From Haliclystus octoradiatus (Eukaryota > Cnidaria > Staurozoa > Stauromedusae > Haliclystidae), in contig OU744447.1 in the NCBI GenBank assembly GCA_916610825.1, positions 33,233,073 to 33,297,072 of the forward strand: 64,000 bases of DNA, read 5' to 3'. The notes under the pieces are model-generated. The model ran no database searches. It was not told the DNA's origin and was given only the letters and a program-made list of their open reading frames with translations. Position 1 is the first letter of the stretch. Each line of letters begins with the position of its first letter. Made by a program: the position numbers and the translations under genes. Shown one piece after another: positions 47,645-58,940 of this stretch.

Positions 47645-47755
47645 CTAGCAATGATTAGTAAACATTCGTATCGCATTGAAATGATGATCAATTCCGTGTG
47701 AATCATCCAATATCTGATCAATTGATGCTGACGAGTGGAACATTGATGTAAGCAT
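47645..47755 (-). CDS. Gene B, terminal exon
   Basis: On the minus strand the acceptor catatttttttcag is followed by 36 codons in phase 0 and TAG. The peptide starts MLTSMFHSSASIDQILDDSH and ends in a cysteine. It parallels gene A's last exon (M-F, S-x-D, F-x-x-(V/I)-R, final C) with nearly equal length. The phase agrees with the end of exon 50140-50369. A poly(A) signal lies 115 bp downstream. The leading ATG is simply the first codon of the exon and need not be a translation start. Confidence 0.78.
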   Translation of the reverse strand: MLTSMFHSSASIDQILDDSHGIDHHFNAIRMFTNHC

Positions 47756-50139
47756 CTGAAAAAAATATGTAAATGAACCATTTTACATCGAGTAATTGAA
47801 TAATATTTGGGGGAAAGGGGAATGTGTATTTTCCATCATTCTGTCCTACAGAATTTACACTTCTTCTAGATTTGAAGTTGATTAAAGCAAGTAGTAATAA
47901 TGCCTTTATCTAATATTGGAGATGGTGATGGGTTTTAGACCTTATCTCATTCCATTAGAGTCAATATTGAGTTCAGGTAAGATATATTTTATCATCAGAT
48001 GTCCCATTCGAGCTACATTTTTTTATTTCTTTATTTTTATATAAATATTGTTTGTAATAAAGTTTCATTGCATGAATAAAGCAGTTGGAAAAAAATCTCG
48101 AATTCAGATCACTTGGCTATACTATAATAAAAATCGATCCATATGTATATATATAGCAAGCGTTATGCAAGCATTATATAGCAAGCTCTATAGAGAAATT
48201 GAATCGAAACTAAATGCAGCGCTTCAAACCTGTCACATCTAATCAAATCCAAACTCTTGATATGAAGTCATTATTTATAAAACCTACGTTTCGATCTTGC
48301 ACTCCCATAAAAGTAATTTTCATGCTTCGATTTTTTTATAAAACATCATACTATTCTCAAGGAAGAGATTAAATGTAACAAATATTGTATCTTTGCAATC
48401 AAATAAGTAAATAGGAAAATAAGATAATTGGATTATTTACATAGCTGATTTCTTTTGAAATATCTCAGAATATAAACAATGTTCTTAGAAAAGACAACAT
48501 TCAATATGTATAACTATAAAGTTAATGAACTATAAAGTCCAAGGTGAGACATGCTAGATTACCATGTTAATCTGCTCAAAATTTCACATCATAGCATCAA
48601 GAGGTGATTTATTTAAACTAGACTACAAGCATGATTGAAAATCTACAAGTAGCGTAATCTACAAGATCAACTCTTCAACTCTCATCCTACAAATACTTAT
48701 TGAGCAACGTGCTACGATCCAGAGCAACCTATCTATATAGTAGAGCTAAGTCAAGTCATTGAGAGCCTCATTAAAGAGAGACCACTGTCTAAATACCGTA
48801 TTTTACAACTTCTGCCGTTCGACTTCTAGTTGAAATTATTCACAGAACGCTGAGCACAGAACTATTCTGTTTCACGAAATGATGTTTAGGATTCCAGTTT
48901 GATTTTCGTTTTTGATATTTTATAATAGACCTAGCAAAGAAATGCTATAGCCATTTTATAGATTTTAAGCGTATGCATTCTATATATTTTATGAAATACA
49001 CAAATCCTGACTGAATGCAGGTACTAATGAATCAATTTGTGAAAGTGTATGTTCTAATAAATTGGGAAAGACTACACAGTCATTTGGTTTCGCGAACAGA
49101 TCATGTGACAATCTGAAATTAAATCACTCAATCAATGAAGCAGTGGTATTCAAATCGAGGTGTACGGGAGCAGGAGTCTAACTCTGATTCCAGCAGTAGT
49201 ATCTTCATTTCAACTGGAGCCGGACTGGAGTGAATTTTTTCCAGACAGGAGCAGGAGTCGGAGCTGCAGCCTAGAAAGCACTCCTTGAAATTTCTTAATG
49301 AACAATGCAAAGTTAAAAATTGTCTGAATATTTCTACATAAATGTTTGAATGGCTACTTGTTTCAGTTGATGTTAGATTATTTTCTACTTTTCCATGTTA
49401 GCTTAATGCTTGGTTGATAAATTTAAAATTTTTGAAATTTTTACAGTAGTTAGTCTGACATATTTTTTGGCCGATGTCGGAGTAGGACTCAGAGGCTTCT
49501 ATAAGGACTTTATTCGGATTCAGAGTCTGATAATTCTATCTCCGTTAACCTCTGGTTAAAATATCTTAAACATATCAATACCATAAACACGTACGTAAGT
49601 TGGAGTTTTGAACCTTCCCTCTATTACCCAGCCAATTGTTTTCAATTGACAAAAATACATACATACATACATAAATATTCTAGATTTGCCTAGAGCTTCC
49701 TTTGATGCGTTTATTCTAACCTTGAAGACGATCGCAAAATCCTCAAAAGTAGTTTGTTTTCAAAATTCTAATAAGGTACTCTAGAGAGGACGGTAATCTA
49801 GATATTTAAACGCATTATCCCAATCACTATGACATTTAGATGCGTATATGCTATCTCAAACTAAAACTAATATAGAAGCTGATTAGACATATATACGAAG
49901 CAGAAAATATGATCACTGCCGTAATTTCTTGTACAAACTTTGTTATGAAACTCCTCGGGTTGGAACGAAAAATGACACGTCTTAAATCAATCAGCACCCT
50001 ATGTGGCGATCTTACAAATTGTCTAAACTATTATAGATCAATGGCTCTATTACGAATTAGTATGGAATAATTTCACTATTATGACTATTCTTATTATTCT
50101 TATTTTTATTAATTATATTTAAATCAACTACATATTTAC
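47756..50139 (-). other. Gene B intron before the last exon
   Basis: AT-rich. It holds a purine-rich degenerate repeat at 49140-49290 and an acatacatacatacat microsatellite near 49659. No further exon found. Confidence 0.5.
49140..49290. repeat. Degenerate GGAGTC-type short repeat
   Basis: Variants of ggagcaggagtc and ggagtcggagc recur (gggagcaggagtctaactct; aggagcaggagtcggagctg), with looser relatives at about 49475-49545 (tcggagtaggactc). This looks like an old hexamer-based minisatellite. Confidence 0.6.
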
Positions 50140-50369
50140 CCCACTTATTTTCTGCAAATGTTTTTCGCCTTCTTCTTGATTAGGATGAGGTATATCACTA
50201 CGCCGAAGTGCGTTCTCAGCGTCAACATGAACACTTTGAATGTATGAACGAACATCAGCATGATTGGTTTTATTCAAGATCTTTTCTAATTGTAATTTTG
50301 CTGATGGTAATGCTGATTTTCTAATCTTCGTTAAAACTTTGTCAGACTTTTTAATCCAGTCATTTGTAC
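50140..50369 (-). CDS. Gene B, penultimate exon
   Basis: A 230-nt exon on the minus strand with no ATG near its start. Acceptor ttcaacactttaag is followed by (G)GTNDWIKKSDKVLTK and about 76 codons in all, ending KHLQKISG before donor GGG|GTAAAT. Phase 1 at the start and 0 at the end matches gene A's 32359-32579. The peptide is helical and charged. The stretch KIRKSALPSAKLQLEKIL resembles the gene A run RVKKSLPQRYKENI. Its start phase fits exon 57299-57367 and its end fits the terminal exon 47645-47755. Confidence 0.78.
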
Positions 50370-51240
50370 CTTAAAGTGTTGAAAAAAAAATTAAGAAATA
50401 TGCATGAAAAATTATGTGGTCATGCTAACATAGTTTGTTTGTCAGATATCTTAAAATCTCCACATCAATGATGATCATGTTATCCAGCCCTCACCCCTAG
50501 ATCTACAATTGGAATTATAATGTTGCTTATTTTCTGAGAAATAACAGATATTCTATATTTATGAAGACTTTCTAAAGAAATATTTATAGAAGGAATAAAT
50601 GAAATAATTAATGTAAAATTATCCGAACCGAATATTCAACTTTAAGCAGAAACTATTTTCTTAAATTTTTGGTTCAATTATTTAACTTTAATTTAACCTT
50701 CAAAGTGGATACATCACCTTTCGAGACACGATGGATTTGGATATAACTTTTTCTTCTATCAGTACATGTCACTGTTGCGCTTTATTAATTGCGCCAAAAT
50801 TGACTTTGAATATGGAATATCGAATATTTCCGTGTCTTATTCTTTGAAACCAAACAATGAAGGAAATAATTTACCACAAGAGAGTTTGAGCTCAAGTTTC
50901 GGCTAACATCACTAAGCGCTAAGTTCAAGTTTCTACAAGCATAATGAAATGAGGAATCACTTTATATTTTTCTCATTATTAACTGTTCATTCCGATTTGA
51001 TAGTACAACATATTTCAAAAATGTAATTTGAGCAGACAATATGATATTTTTGTGCAGTTCAAAGATGATACTTTGGAGATTTGTTGTTGCACTGACAGCA
51101 GTGGGGAAAGGGAAGACAAGCATGTCTTCCACTTCTGTGTACATCAAAGTAAAGTAATTGCAAGGGCTAGTTACAATTTGCCAATTCTTAATATTTGTCT
51201 TAAATGTCAGCGCAGCACAACATAATTATGGAGTTATAAA
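50370..51240 (-). other. Gene B intron, no gene seen
   Basis: AT-rich. Overlapping frames at 50962-51147 and 51028-51225 mirror each other and lack splice support. Confidence 0.5.
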
Positions 51241-51515
51241 ACCGACAATTATAAAGTCATTGAATGTGATAATGATCGCTGATTAGCTGCAGTAGATGCT
51301 TGTATCAGGCTACGTAAAATCGTGAAAATATTGCTTCAATCTTGAAAACACATAAAGAAGAATAGCAACAGAAATGAATTAGTGCTCATGTGACGCAAAG
51401 ATTTGTTTGATTGAGGGGTTAGAATACGCTTTAAATTCAAATCAGGAAACAAGAAAATGCAACTACCTTTAAATCAAATCATAAATTAAACAGTTTATAA
51501 AAATTTTGATGCCGA
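51241..51515. repeat. Dispersed repeat F, left half, copy 2
   Basis: Matches 12375-12660. It is followed by LINE fragments, while the right half of the repeat resumes at 56830. Confidence 0.7.
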
Positions 51516-51559
51516 TGTCGGTAGATCTTTGAAAGCAGCATACACTTTATCACATTAAA

Positions 51560-52045
51560 ATTCTGTAAATGATAAGAACGTATCTTCATTGACCATAGTT
51601 GGGAGTAAGGGTAATTCATTGTTGTCTTTCGTTTACACATTTGCAAAAAGTCTACAAATTAAATCTGCATTTGTTGATCCATTTCACGTAAAATTGGCAT
51701 CGTCCATCTCTAAATGGGGTATAGATGGCTTAGAATGAAGTTTATCTTTAACAAAGGAATAAACATTTGAGAGAGAATTGTTCTTGATTAGTGCTTTTTC
51801 GGGTCGTAGTAGTGGATCTTTAACAAACTTTTCATATTGAAGAGAAGTAGATAAATATTCTGTTTTATCACTCGATGAAAGTTTGCTTTGGAGATATAAA
51901 ACTCTCTATTTAATGCTAGCGAACGGATCGACTTCAGATATCTTGCTTTCCGAAGTATTACCATTACTAAAGGATTTCATCTTTGATGTAACTAGGTTCA
52001 ACACCATCAGTTGCACAACATTGTTTGACAACCTTCAGCACAATT
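51560..52045 (-). pseudogene. Non-LTR retrotransposon fragment, region before RT
   Basis: In one minus-strand frame with a few stops it reads LSSSDKTEYLSTSLQYEKFV and, further on, SLSNVYSFVKDKLHSKPSIP, then a segment like the D-G-(N)5-K-A-(D)-L-(L/I)-(N/C)-x-(L/F)-F-A-x-V stretch that precedes the RT domain in CR1/Jockey/L2-like LINEs. It is separate from the longer LINE to its right and seems truncated on both sides. Divergence and stops make it a fossil. Confidence 0.55.
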
Positions 52046-52048
52046 TAA

Positions 52049-52185
52049 GGGGTGATTAGCTCAGTTGGCAGAGCAGTCGAACTTCAGATCGTGTCATATC
52101 TGATCGACTGTGGTTCCAATCCCCCTGAGGTCAACTCAACCTTGACTTTATCTGTAACATCAGTTGAATACCATCTAAGGATGGC
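52049..52185 (+). repeat. tRNA-derived SINE
   Basis: The head looks like a tRNA: GGGGTGATTAGCTCAGTTGG, D-arm gctc/gagc, an A box (TAGCTCAGTTGG, 52057-52068) and a near-consensus B box (GGTTCCAATCC, 52112-52122). After the T-arm, 3' bases do not pair with the 5' acceptor bases, so it is not a working tRNA gene. The tail starts ctgaggtcaactcaacc, a stretch I recall from tRNA-derived SINEs of several invertebrates. Its RNA would be made by RNA polymerase III and moved by a partner LINE. The distance between boxes is about 15 bases too long because of an enlarged hairpin. Confidence 0.72.
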
Positions 52186-52189
52186 GGAT

Positions 52190-52834
52190 GGAATGGCTCA
52201 GAAGGAATTGCATTGTGAGTAGCTGCGGCGCATTGTTGCGCATTGACAAGCAAGGCCTATCTGCCATGAAATTTGTTGAAATTGATCTGCAGTGTCGCGG
52301 CTGAGATCTAAGGAGCGTTTAACATCATTGCTCTTAGCGAAAAGAGCCACTATTCTAGAAATATGCCTTCGGTAGGGCGACACCGTCCACATTACTTTTA
52401 TTTATTACTAAAGGAAACTGGTACAAATCTTGATATGCAGTCATCCAATATGCCAGAAAATTTAGTCCACGTAGATTAGGCATTGTCAAATCAATCACGG
52501 AAAAGCAACTGCCACTTAATTTTAGATAAATAATTAAGAATGGATTCATAATAAGCTTTCCAAAAGTTAAACTTTTTAGCATGATGTGTTGTAATAAAAA
52601 TTGACGACTTCGAAGAGGGAAAAATAGAAAATTCAATGCTACTGTGATCACAGCTGATACAAAATTGTTGTCCAATGGAAACTCTTTTTTTAAGTGATTT
52701 TCATTCACATAAATTGTATTTGAACGTGGCAAATTACGGCTGTTCACTTTACAAAACAGCACTTACAGAATGCCCTTTACTAAAATACTTATTAAAATTT
52801 GATAGATCTAACAATTTACATTTGCATTTAAATA
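52190..52834 (-). other. Region 3' of the LINE reading frame, origin unclear
   Basis: May include the LINE 3' untranslated part and further fragments. Reverse frames at 52198-52392 and 52355-52762 are open but show no motif that I can defend. Confidence 0.35.
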
Positions 52835-54449
52835 TTATTTACGAAGATGATAATCTACATCTGCTGGAAGACTGTTCCACGGCTTTATACTACTGGGGGA
52901 GAAAAATTTTCTCCTAAATTCGTATGAATTTTGATTATTTTTTTTTTGATTTTTTTCTAGAATGGCCTCGAGTATTGTATCTATTTACATCGATACTAAA
53001 CATACTATTTATTTCTCTATTTACATTACCATTCAAAATTTGTAAACAATATTTACATCGAAAGTTATTCGTCTGTATTGAAGGGATTCAAGTTTAAGAA
53101 TGTTTAGGTGACGAGGATAATCGTTATATTTAATTTTCGAGGCTATTTTACAAATAGTTCTTGTACCAAATCTTTGAACTCTTTATAGCATACGGATATC
53201 TTTGGCTAACCATGGGCTCCATACAGGTGAACAGGACTCAAGGAGAAGTCGTATATATGTTGTATATGCGAGCATTAACATGAATGGATCAGCGGTGTGA
53301 AAAGGTTTAAATATTTGAAAAGAGCGTGTGTAAGCTTTAGATGGTTATAAGAGCAATGTTCGCTCGGTTTGAAATTCTAGGAAAGAATTACCTCTAAGGT
53401 CTTTCATACTTGTTGATTCTAGAGTAATATTGGAGAGTTGATCATCAAAAGGAATAATATTATTTCTGCCAAAAGTAACAACAGAACATTTATGATATGC
53501 AGTTGACAGCTGCCGGCGAGCAGCGCAATCTCAAACATTATTCAATTTCATTACAAAATCAGTATTGTCTTTGTTGTTTCTTGGATAGTGCAATTTGGTA
53601 TCATCGGCAAAGCATTTTGAACCAGTAAATCTATCGATGACGTCTACAATATCATTGATGAATAATAAAAAATTAACGGATAAAGAATGGATCTTTGTGG
53701 GATTCCGCTTGTTAAGCTAAAAAACGGTGAATAATCATTATCTAAATAAAGGGATTATATTCCATCAGAAAGAAAACAGTTAATCCAGTTGTGTAGTTCA
53801 TAGCAAATTAAATATCTACTTAGTTTCAGTAGTAGCTTAGAGTGACAAACTGTGTCGAATGCTTTAGCAAAATCAATATAAACACAATCTACTTGCATAC
53901 TGTTGTTGACATAATTAGTCAATTCATTTAGAGTATCTAACAGTTGAGTACGGGTGGAATGCTAAAAAACAATACACCGACGTTGTAATTAAATTGTTAA
54001 AATGAAGATAATGTAGCATGGAATCAAGTGCAATTCTTTTCACAACATTACATGCGATATATGTCAGAGACACAAGCCGGTAGTTTGTAGAAGAAGATTG
54101 TAATCCTTTTTTTAAATATAGGACATATGTATGCCTTTTTCCAGGTTCACGAAATTTCACCGCTAAGCATGGAAATTTCGAACAATATAGAAAAAAGAAT
54201 TGCATAGCTAGTCCTTATAGATTTTAAAAACAATGCTGGAAATCCATCAGGCGTTTTGATGCTTTGTTTGGTAGACGATTTAATGCAGAAACGACTTTAT
54301 CAAAAGTAAATCAAGTTGAGTGATACTCCAGGGGGAAAACGATCATCAAAATCAGGTAGACGACCATCATCTTTAGTAAAAGCAGAAGAAAAGAAATTGT
54401 TCAGAATTATGCATTTCTGTTTATAATCAACTACCATAGAACCATCTGG
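52835..54449 (-). pseudogene. LINE reverse transcriptase (CR1/Jockey-like), degenerate
   Basis: Reading leftward, in shifting frames: ILNNFFSSAFTKDDGRLPDF (about 54340-54400), NYRLVSLTYIACNVVKRIAL (about 54060-54115), GIPQ (about 53700), then LLFINDIVDVIDRF and the catalytic FADD at 53600-53611. WSPWL and RTICKIASKIKYNDYPRHLN follow near 53060-53215, and the C-terminal IKPWNSLPADVDYHLRK ends at the stop 52835. The order and motifs are those of the ORF2 of CR1/L2/Jockey-type non-LTR elements, which copy their RNA at a nicked target. At least three frameshifts and several stops make it dead. Confidence 0.92.
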
Positions 54450-54461
54450 TTAAATTAAGGG

Positions 54462-55577
54462 ATAAAATTAAAACCGCAACTAAATGATTACTAAACAGAG
54501 ACTAAGTTTGGAATGAAAAAATGGCTAAATCAAGCGACAATTTATTCTTTTTTAGTGACCGAATAATTCATTGACAGCGACAAAACAATAAACGACTAAA
54601 CAATTTTTTCCGCAGGCAATAAAACATTCTACAGCAGACAATAAAAGTCGCAACTATAATTAAAAAAACCGCAGTAAATTATGTAGCAACAAATTTATTT
54701 GAAATTTGGAGAAGGGGTTTACCTTGCAATTCAGACAAAAAATTAACCGTTGTAGTATAGTAGATGTTTCGTGGAACATGATTTGACTCCAATATATCCA
54801 TCACAAAAAAGTAAATATTATTGAGACGATGAAAATGAAATATATTTAAGTACGCTGTAATTGAAAAGAACTGGAGAAAATTAATTCAAATTTCTTTTTT
54901 AAATCGACAACTTTTTGAATTCAAATTCGTTGTAGTCGTGCATCTGTTTTGTTTGTTTCAATTTGGTTATTCAAAGCTTGAAATTTTCTTTTATTCTAAC
55001 ATTAAAGATCAACACATACTGTTTATGAGTGAAACATATGAACAAGGATGGGATGAATGATTATATTTATAGAATACGCGGCGGTAGATTTTCAAATAAA
55101 ATATTGTAGTTCCATAATTTAGCAGGTGTTTACCCAATGATTTATTAGAAGTTTCTTCCTTGTGTGGACCCGCAAGGCTGTAATTATGTTGACATACCAA
55201 TTTTCATTTATTTCAATTAAACAACAACTTTATTTTAGAAGTAACGTATTTGATATGATTTATTTCAACATTTGTTGCATCAAAACGATTAATAATACTG
55301 CAAGGATTCCTTATGAAGAAAGAAAGTATTTTGCTGCTGAAATGAATCAATTAGCTGTTATCCAGTTCCTTATTTGCTGCGGGCAATACAATAAATTGTC
55401 GCTGAATCATTTGTCTACTAATTTAATTTATTAGTTGCTAATGGTTAGACCACTTGTTTGCTGAAAATAAAGGTCGCGTTTAAAATCAATTTGCTGCGGA
55501 AATTAGTCAATTAGATGCTGAAAGTAGCTAATTTGTCGCGGAAAGTGAGACCTTTGTCGCAGCGTTAAATCCATGCC
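54462..55577. mobile_element. Foldback-type element nested in the LINE
   Basis: An 1116-bp insertion bordered by identical 12-bp direct repeats TTAAATTAAGGG (54450-54461 and 55578-55589). The two ends are arms of short degenerate subrepeats in opposite orientation. The right arm holds 21-bp units such as tttgctgcggaaattagtca, ttagatgctgaaagtagcta and tttgtcgcggaaagtgagac. The left arm holds the inverse motifs (gcgacaattta, gcgacaaaacaata, ccgcaggcaataaaa, gtcgcaacta). The centre of about 600 bp is AT-rich with no gene. Foldback elements such as Drosophila FB and sea urchin TU are built this way. The LINE frame reads across the site once the insert and one repeat are ignored. Confidence 0.88.
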
Positions 55578-55604
55578 TTAAATTAAGGGTGGTACCTTTA
55601 TTTT

Positions 55605-56295
55605 TTACTTTGACTTGGATTTAACATAGAAATAAAAACTGCAAATATTTCCACTATGTATAACCTTTGATTCTGATGTAATTAAATAATCTTCAACTGC
55701 CTCGTTGTACTCTTTACTTGCTTTTTTATACTTTTCTCTATTCGAATTGTAGAATCTACGTTTCTTTGCTAAAATACGACGGATATGCTTTGGGTAAATA
55801 GGTTTACGTTTATTTGCTGCCCTTTTTGGGACAAATGCAGAGATACAAAAGTGTAGGACATTCTCAATTTGAGACCAAATCTGATGTACATTGTAGCAAT
55901 TATTTAGTAAAGATTTCCAAGCGACAGTAGAGAGGCATTCATTTATCGACTCATAGCCTGCATTTCTATAAACAGGTACCATGATAGTTCTTGTACGACT
56001 AATAAAAAGGGAAAATAATTCGAAGTCAATAGACGAATGATCACATAGCATAGAAATTGGTGCACAGACATTAATATTTGCTACAAGTTCAGGATTTGTT
56101 GTTAATAATAGATCAAGAGTATTGCTCATACGAGTAAGATTCATTTCCAGTTGCTATAAATAATTTTCAAGACAGGTAGTTAAAAGCTTGTCATGATATA
56201 TATTTCCAAAACTATGTTTAGATATCGAGTTGATATTTGTAAAATTAAAATCACTCAGTATAAATATATTGTTGACCAATATAAGATGCTTGAGT
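55605..56295 (-). pseudogene. LINE endonuclease C-terminal part and linker
   Basis: Upstream part of the same LINE. Reading leftward it contains SDFNFTNINSISK (about 56215-56250), then HDKLLTTCLENYL, a stop, and TRMSNTLDLLLTTNPELV with a following DHSSIDFEL, the end of an apurinic-type endonuclease domain. Next comes a basic linker (KRKPIYPKHIRRILAKKRRF, NREKYKKASKEYNEAVEDY) that leads into the RT domain. The N-terminal two thirds of the endonuclease are missing. Confidence 0.85.
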
Positions 56296-56600
56296 AAACA
56301 AAGAACAGAGAATATCAACACTTCTGATATCTTTTCAGGGTTGGAACATAGTATTAAGTCTAGAATATTTCCTGATCTAGTAAGTTCATTTATAATCTAT
56401 GTAAGATTGTTAATGATAGCAGCATTGACAAATTTGTCATGATTTCTCTGGATGCCGAAATTGACCAGTCAATTAGATTAAGATTGAAATCCCTAGCAAT
56501 AAAACATGGCAGGATCGTAGATAAACATCACTGATTAATTACAGGGCAAAGGGATTGAGTAGAATCAAAGAAAGACGATGCTAAAGGGTGAATGATAAAA
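56296..56600 (-). pseudogene. Second LINE endonuclease fragment
   Basis: A separate copy of the same domain end lies directly upstream: ARDFNLNLIDWSISASREIM (about 56425-56490), then after a frameshift RSGNILDLILCSNPEKISEV (about 56310-56370). It ends where the next DFN motif begins at about 56250. Two endonuclease ends in a row cannot belong to one element, so two LINE copies, or a rearranged one, abut here. Confidence 0.8.
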
Positions 56601-56829
56601 ACAAACTGCGCAAATGCGGTAAGATGGAGCTTCAACATCAATGATTAAATATTCGTTATGTTATTGTGGATGGACACGTTCAATGGATTCACATTGCAAG
56701 ACTTATTCGATTATTCTAAAACAAATGATGTCACCCCCTTTCATATATTTTTCTTGCACGGTTAACTACCAATCAAATTGCTAGGAATCATTCGATGGTT
56801 TTCGAATCGATTATCTTCTAGTCTTATTT

Positions 56830-57015
56830 CTTTTCGTAGCTTTTTCAAAAAGAAGAGGGTGCTTCTATACTGAAATGTCATGCTCGTTCTTCTCTCTATG
56901 AAGACATTATTTCAAGAGAATCTACATGCGATCATTATTTTGAGCTTTTTCAGAATAAACAGTGCATTTATCTCATAAAACAAATAGAAAACCCTTATCC
57001 GCGTTAAGTACTCTG
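56830..57015. repeat. Dispersed repeat F, right half, copy 2
   Basis: Matches 12885-13075 (gatcattattttgagctttt, aaacaaatagaaaac, ttaagtactctga). Just before it, about 56766-56790, ccaatcaaattgctagg recurs from about 7720. Confidence 0.7.
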
Positions 57016-57298
57016 AACATTTTTGGTGCTATAAGACACTCAAGAAGCCAAAATCACTTGCCTGGCCGATGATGATTTGTTAGGAATTATTCATGTCTAA
57101 CTATGCATCCAGCGTATTAGTATCGAAGTATGAAGTCTGAGAACCTTTGTCTATTTGTTTATTGTAAGTTTTTATGTTTAAAACTGGGAGAACTAATGAA
57201 AGCTTAGTATGAAATCTAAAAAGAAACATCTATTATATAGATCATGGTCATCCAGCCCCTGTTTCCAATGCAATTTAATTATATTAATTCAGACTCAC

Positions 57299-57367
57299 CG
57301 GATTTGATCTCTTTGTACCAGAAATACAAATCTTCCTTTTCATAATCAGTTAGATTGTGACGATTTT
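57299..57367 (-). CDS. Gene B, 69-nt exon
   Basis: Minus strand, between acceptor tttacttccaacag and donor AATCCG|GTGAGT. Phase 1 at both ends. It encodes NRHNLTDYEKEDLYFWYKEI plus KS and part of a glycine codon. It is acidic and rich in aromatics. It fits in frame between 57830-58003 and 50140-50369. I found no separate counterpart in gene A, whose 27556 exon could join 32359 directly. Confidence 0.72.
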
Positions 57368-57829
57368 CTGTTGGAAGTAAATAGTTATGGAAAAATTATC
57401 AAATAATCACAATGAAATTAATAAAAAGTTTGAAAAGGATCAATGAGCCAAAAACACTAAGAGACTATTTATCTATAATTCCTTCAATTTGTTAGAGCGT
57501 CATCATTTCAAGGTAAAGTTAATTTAATTTAATGGTAAACTGCGATTCAGACCTGCTAGCAACAGAAGATCTATAAAATGCAGAATTTAGAAAAAGAGAA
57601 AGGCTTTAACGCATTTATTAGAAAAAATAAATGAGATTTTCCTTGAAATTCAATCACTCGATCAGACGCTTTGTTTGATAAATTATTGATAAAATACCTT
57701 TACCATTAGTTTTTTAAACAATATTCCTAACATACGTTATCTTGAAATATACTTTATTTGTAATTGGGGGCTCTATATACAATCTACAATGAAGTGATAC
57801 AACTATAAAATTATTCTTAAGGAGCATAC
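57368..57829 (-). other. Gene B intron
   Basis: AT-rich intron with good splice borders at both ends. I see no element in it. Confidence 0.6.
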
Positions 57830-58003
57830 CAATTTGATCAATCTTTGCTTTCAAATATTTTACCCCCTCTAGCTGTCTTTGTTTTTCCTTTAGTAGCATT
57901 ATTCTTTGCCTTTTGACGCTGATTGCAGTCGATCTTATTCCAGAGGAAACGTCATCTAATTTGCTTATAGCTGAACGAAGTTGTCCACAGGAGCTTTTAT
58001 CTC
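57830..58003 (-). CDS. Gene B, 174-nt exon with S-S-C motif
   Basis: Minus strand, acceptor ttctctccatcag and donor AAATTG|GTATGC, phase 1 at both ends. The peptide starts (G)DKSSCGQLRSAISKLDDVS and continues with a basic, leucine-rich helix (RIMLLKEKQRQLEGVKYLK) that suits a coiled coil. Exact length, phases and the S-S-C start equal gene A exon 27556-27729. It can follow exon 63186 directly in frame, giving ...FTQ-GDKSSC.... Confidence 0.82.
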
Positions 58004-58932
58004 CTGATGGAGAGAAAGAACAGCATACACATGGGGTAAGAGTGAAGCATTAACGCTATGGCGTCTGGTTATGCCTATATATTTACCAAGAATTATTTTA
58101 ATTTACAATTTAATTTAATTCAATTTAATTTATTTTGATGCTCGCTTTGAAAAAAATATGTATATACAAGCATTTGATGACCATACTTTCAAAAATCCCC
58201 AGGAAACAAAATTTTCCAGCCTAATTTGATATAATATTGCAAGTTAAGATAATGCATCTTTTTTGAAGAAGGATAGTGATTGTTTTCGGTGATGAACTTC
58301 AAATACTTTTGAATAATAACCTTTTTAGTGTATCAGATGAATGAGTATCAAACATTCTTAGTGACTTATGTTATATTAAAATAGGTGCACTATGTAAGAA
58401 CTTTTGTATAATCCCTTGTTAAGATGGAGAATATTATATAAGATTTAATGTACCTATGTATACTATAGGGGATATAACAGGAAGTATTATAGTCAAATAT
58501 GTTCGCGATATTTTTAATTATTTTAGCTTTTTTAGGAAAATTATTCATAACCATTGAGCATATACTAACAAAGTCAGCCAGGAGATTATAAACCTTCGAA
58601 ATTATACACCTAAACTAGTGCCAAATCCATTTCGTCTAAATCTAATAGGTTGTGTTTAATATGTTGACTTTAAAATCGGTTAACATAAGTCTGAATTTTC
58701 ATTACTGATTACTGTTCTTTGGCACACAGCAAAAATTGAAAATATTGGCATACTTTTTCTCCAAAAATGAATACATATTTATAAGATATGAGACGTTACT
58801 TGTTCAAAGTAAGATAGGGCTAATATTCTTGAAATAACAATTCTCATACTTCTATATTTTCACACTGCCAAATAACTGTTCTGTAAAATGCGTCAAAGTT
58901 CCCAAAATTATTAGCCAGCGTGCAAAAATATT
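58004..58932 (-). other. Gene B intron, no gene seen
   Basis: AT-rich. A taatttaatttaattcaattt run lies near 58106-58132. Nothing else supportable. Confidence 0.5.
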
Positions 58933-58940
58933 GTTTCATC

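Noticed and set aside
52049-52124. A functional tRNA gene
   Set aside because: The A and B boxes are present, but the acceptor stem does not pair, the anticodon arm is a 13-bp interrupted hairpin, and the sequence continues into a SINE-like tail.
52355-52762. A 135-codon reverse gene
   Set aside because: It lies beyond the LINE stop, has no motif and is probably LINE debris or chance.
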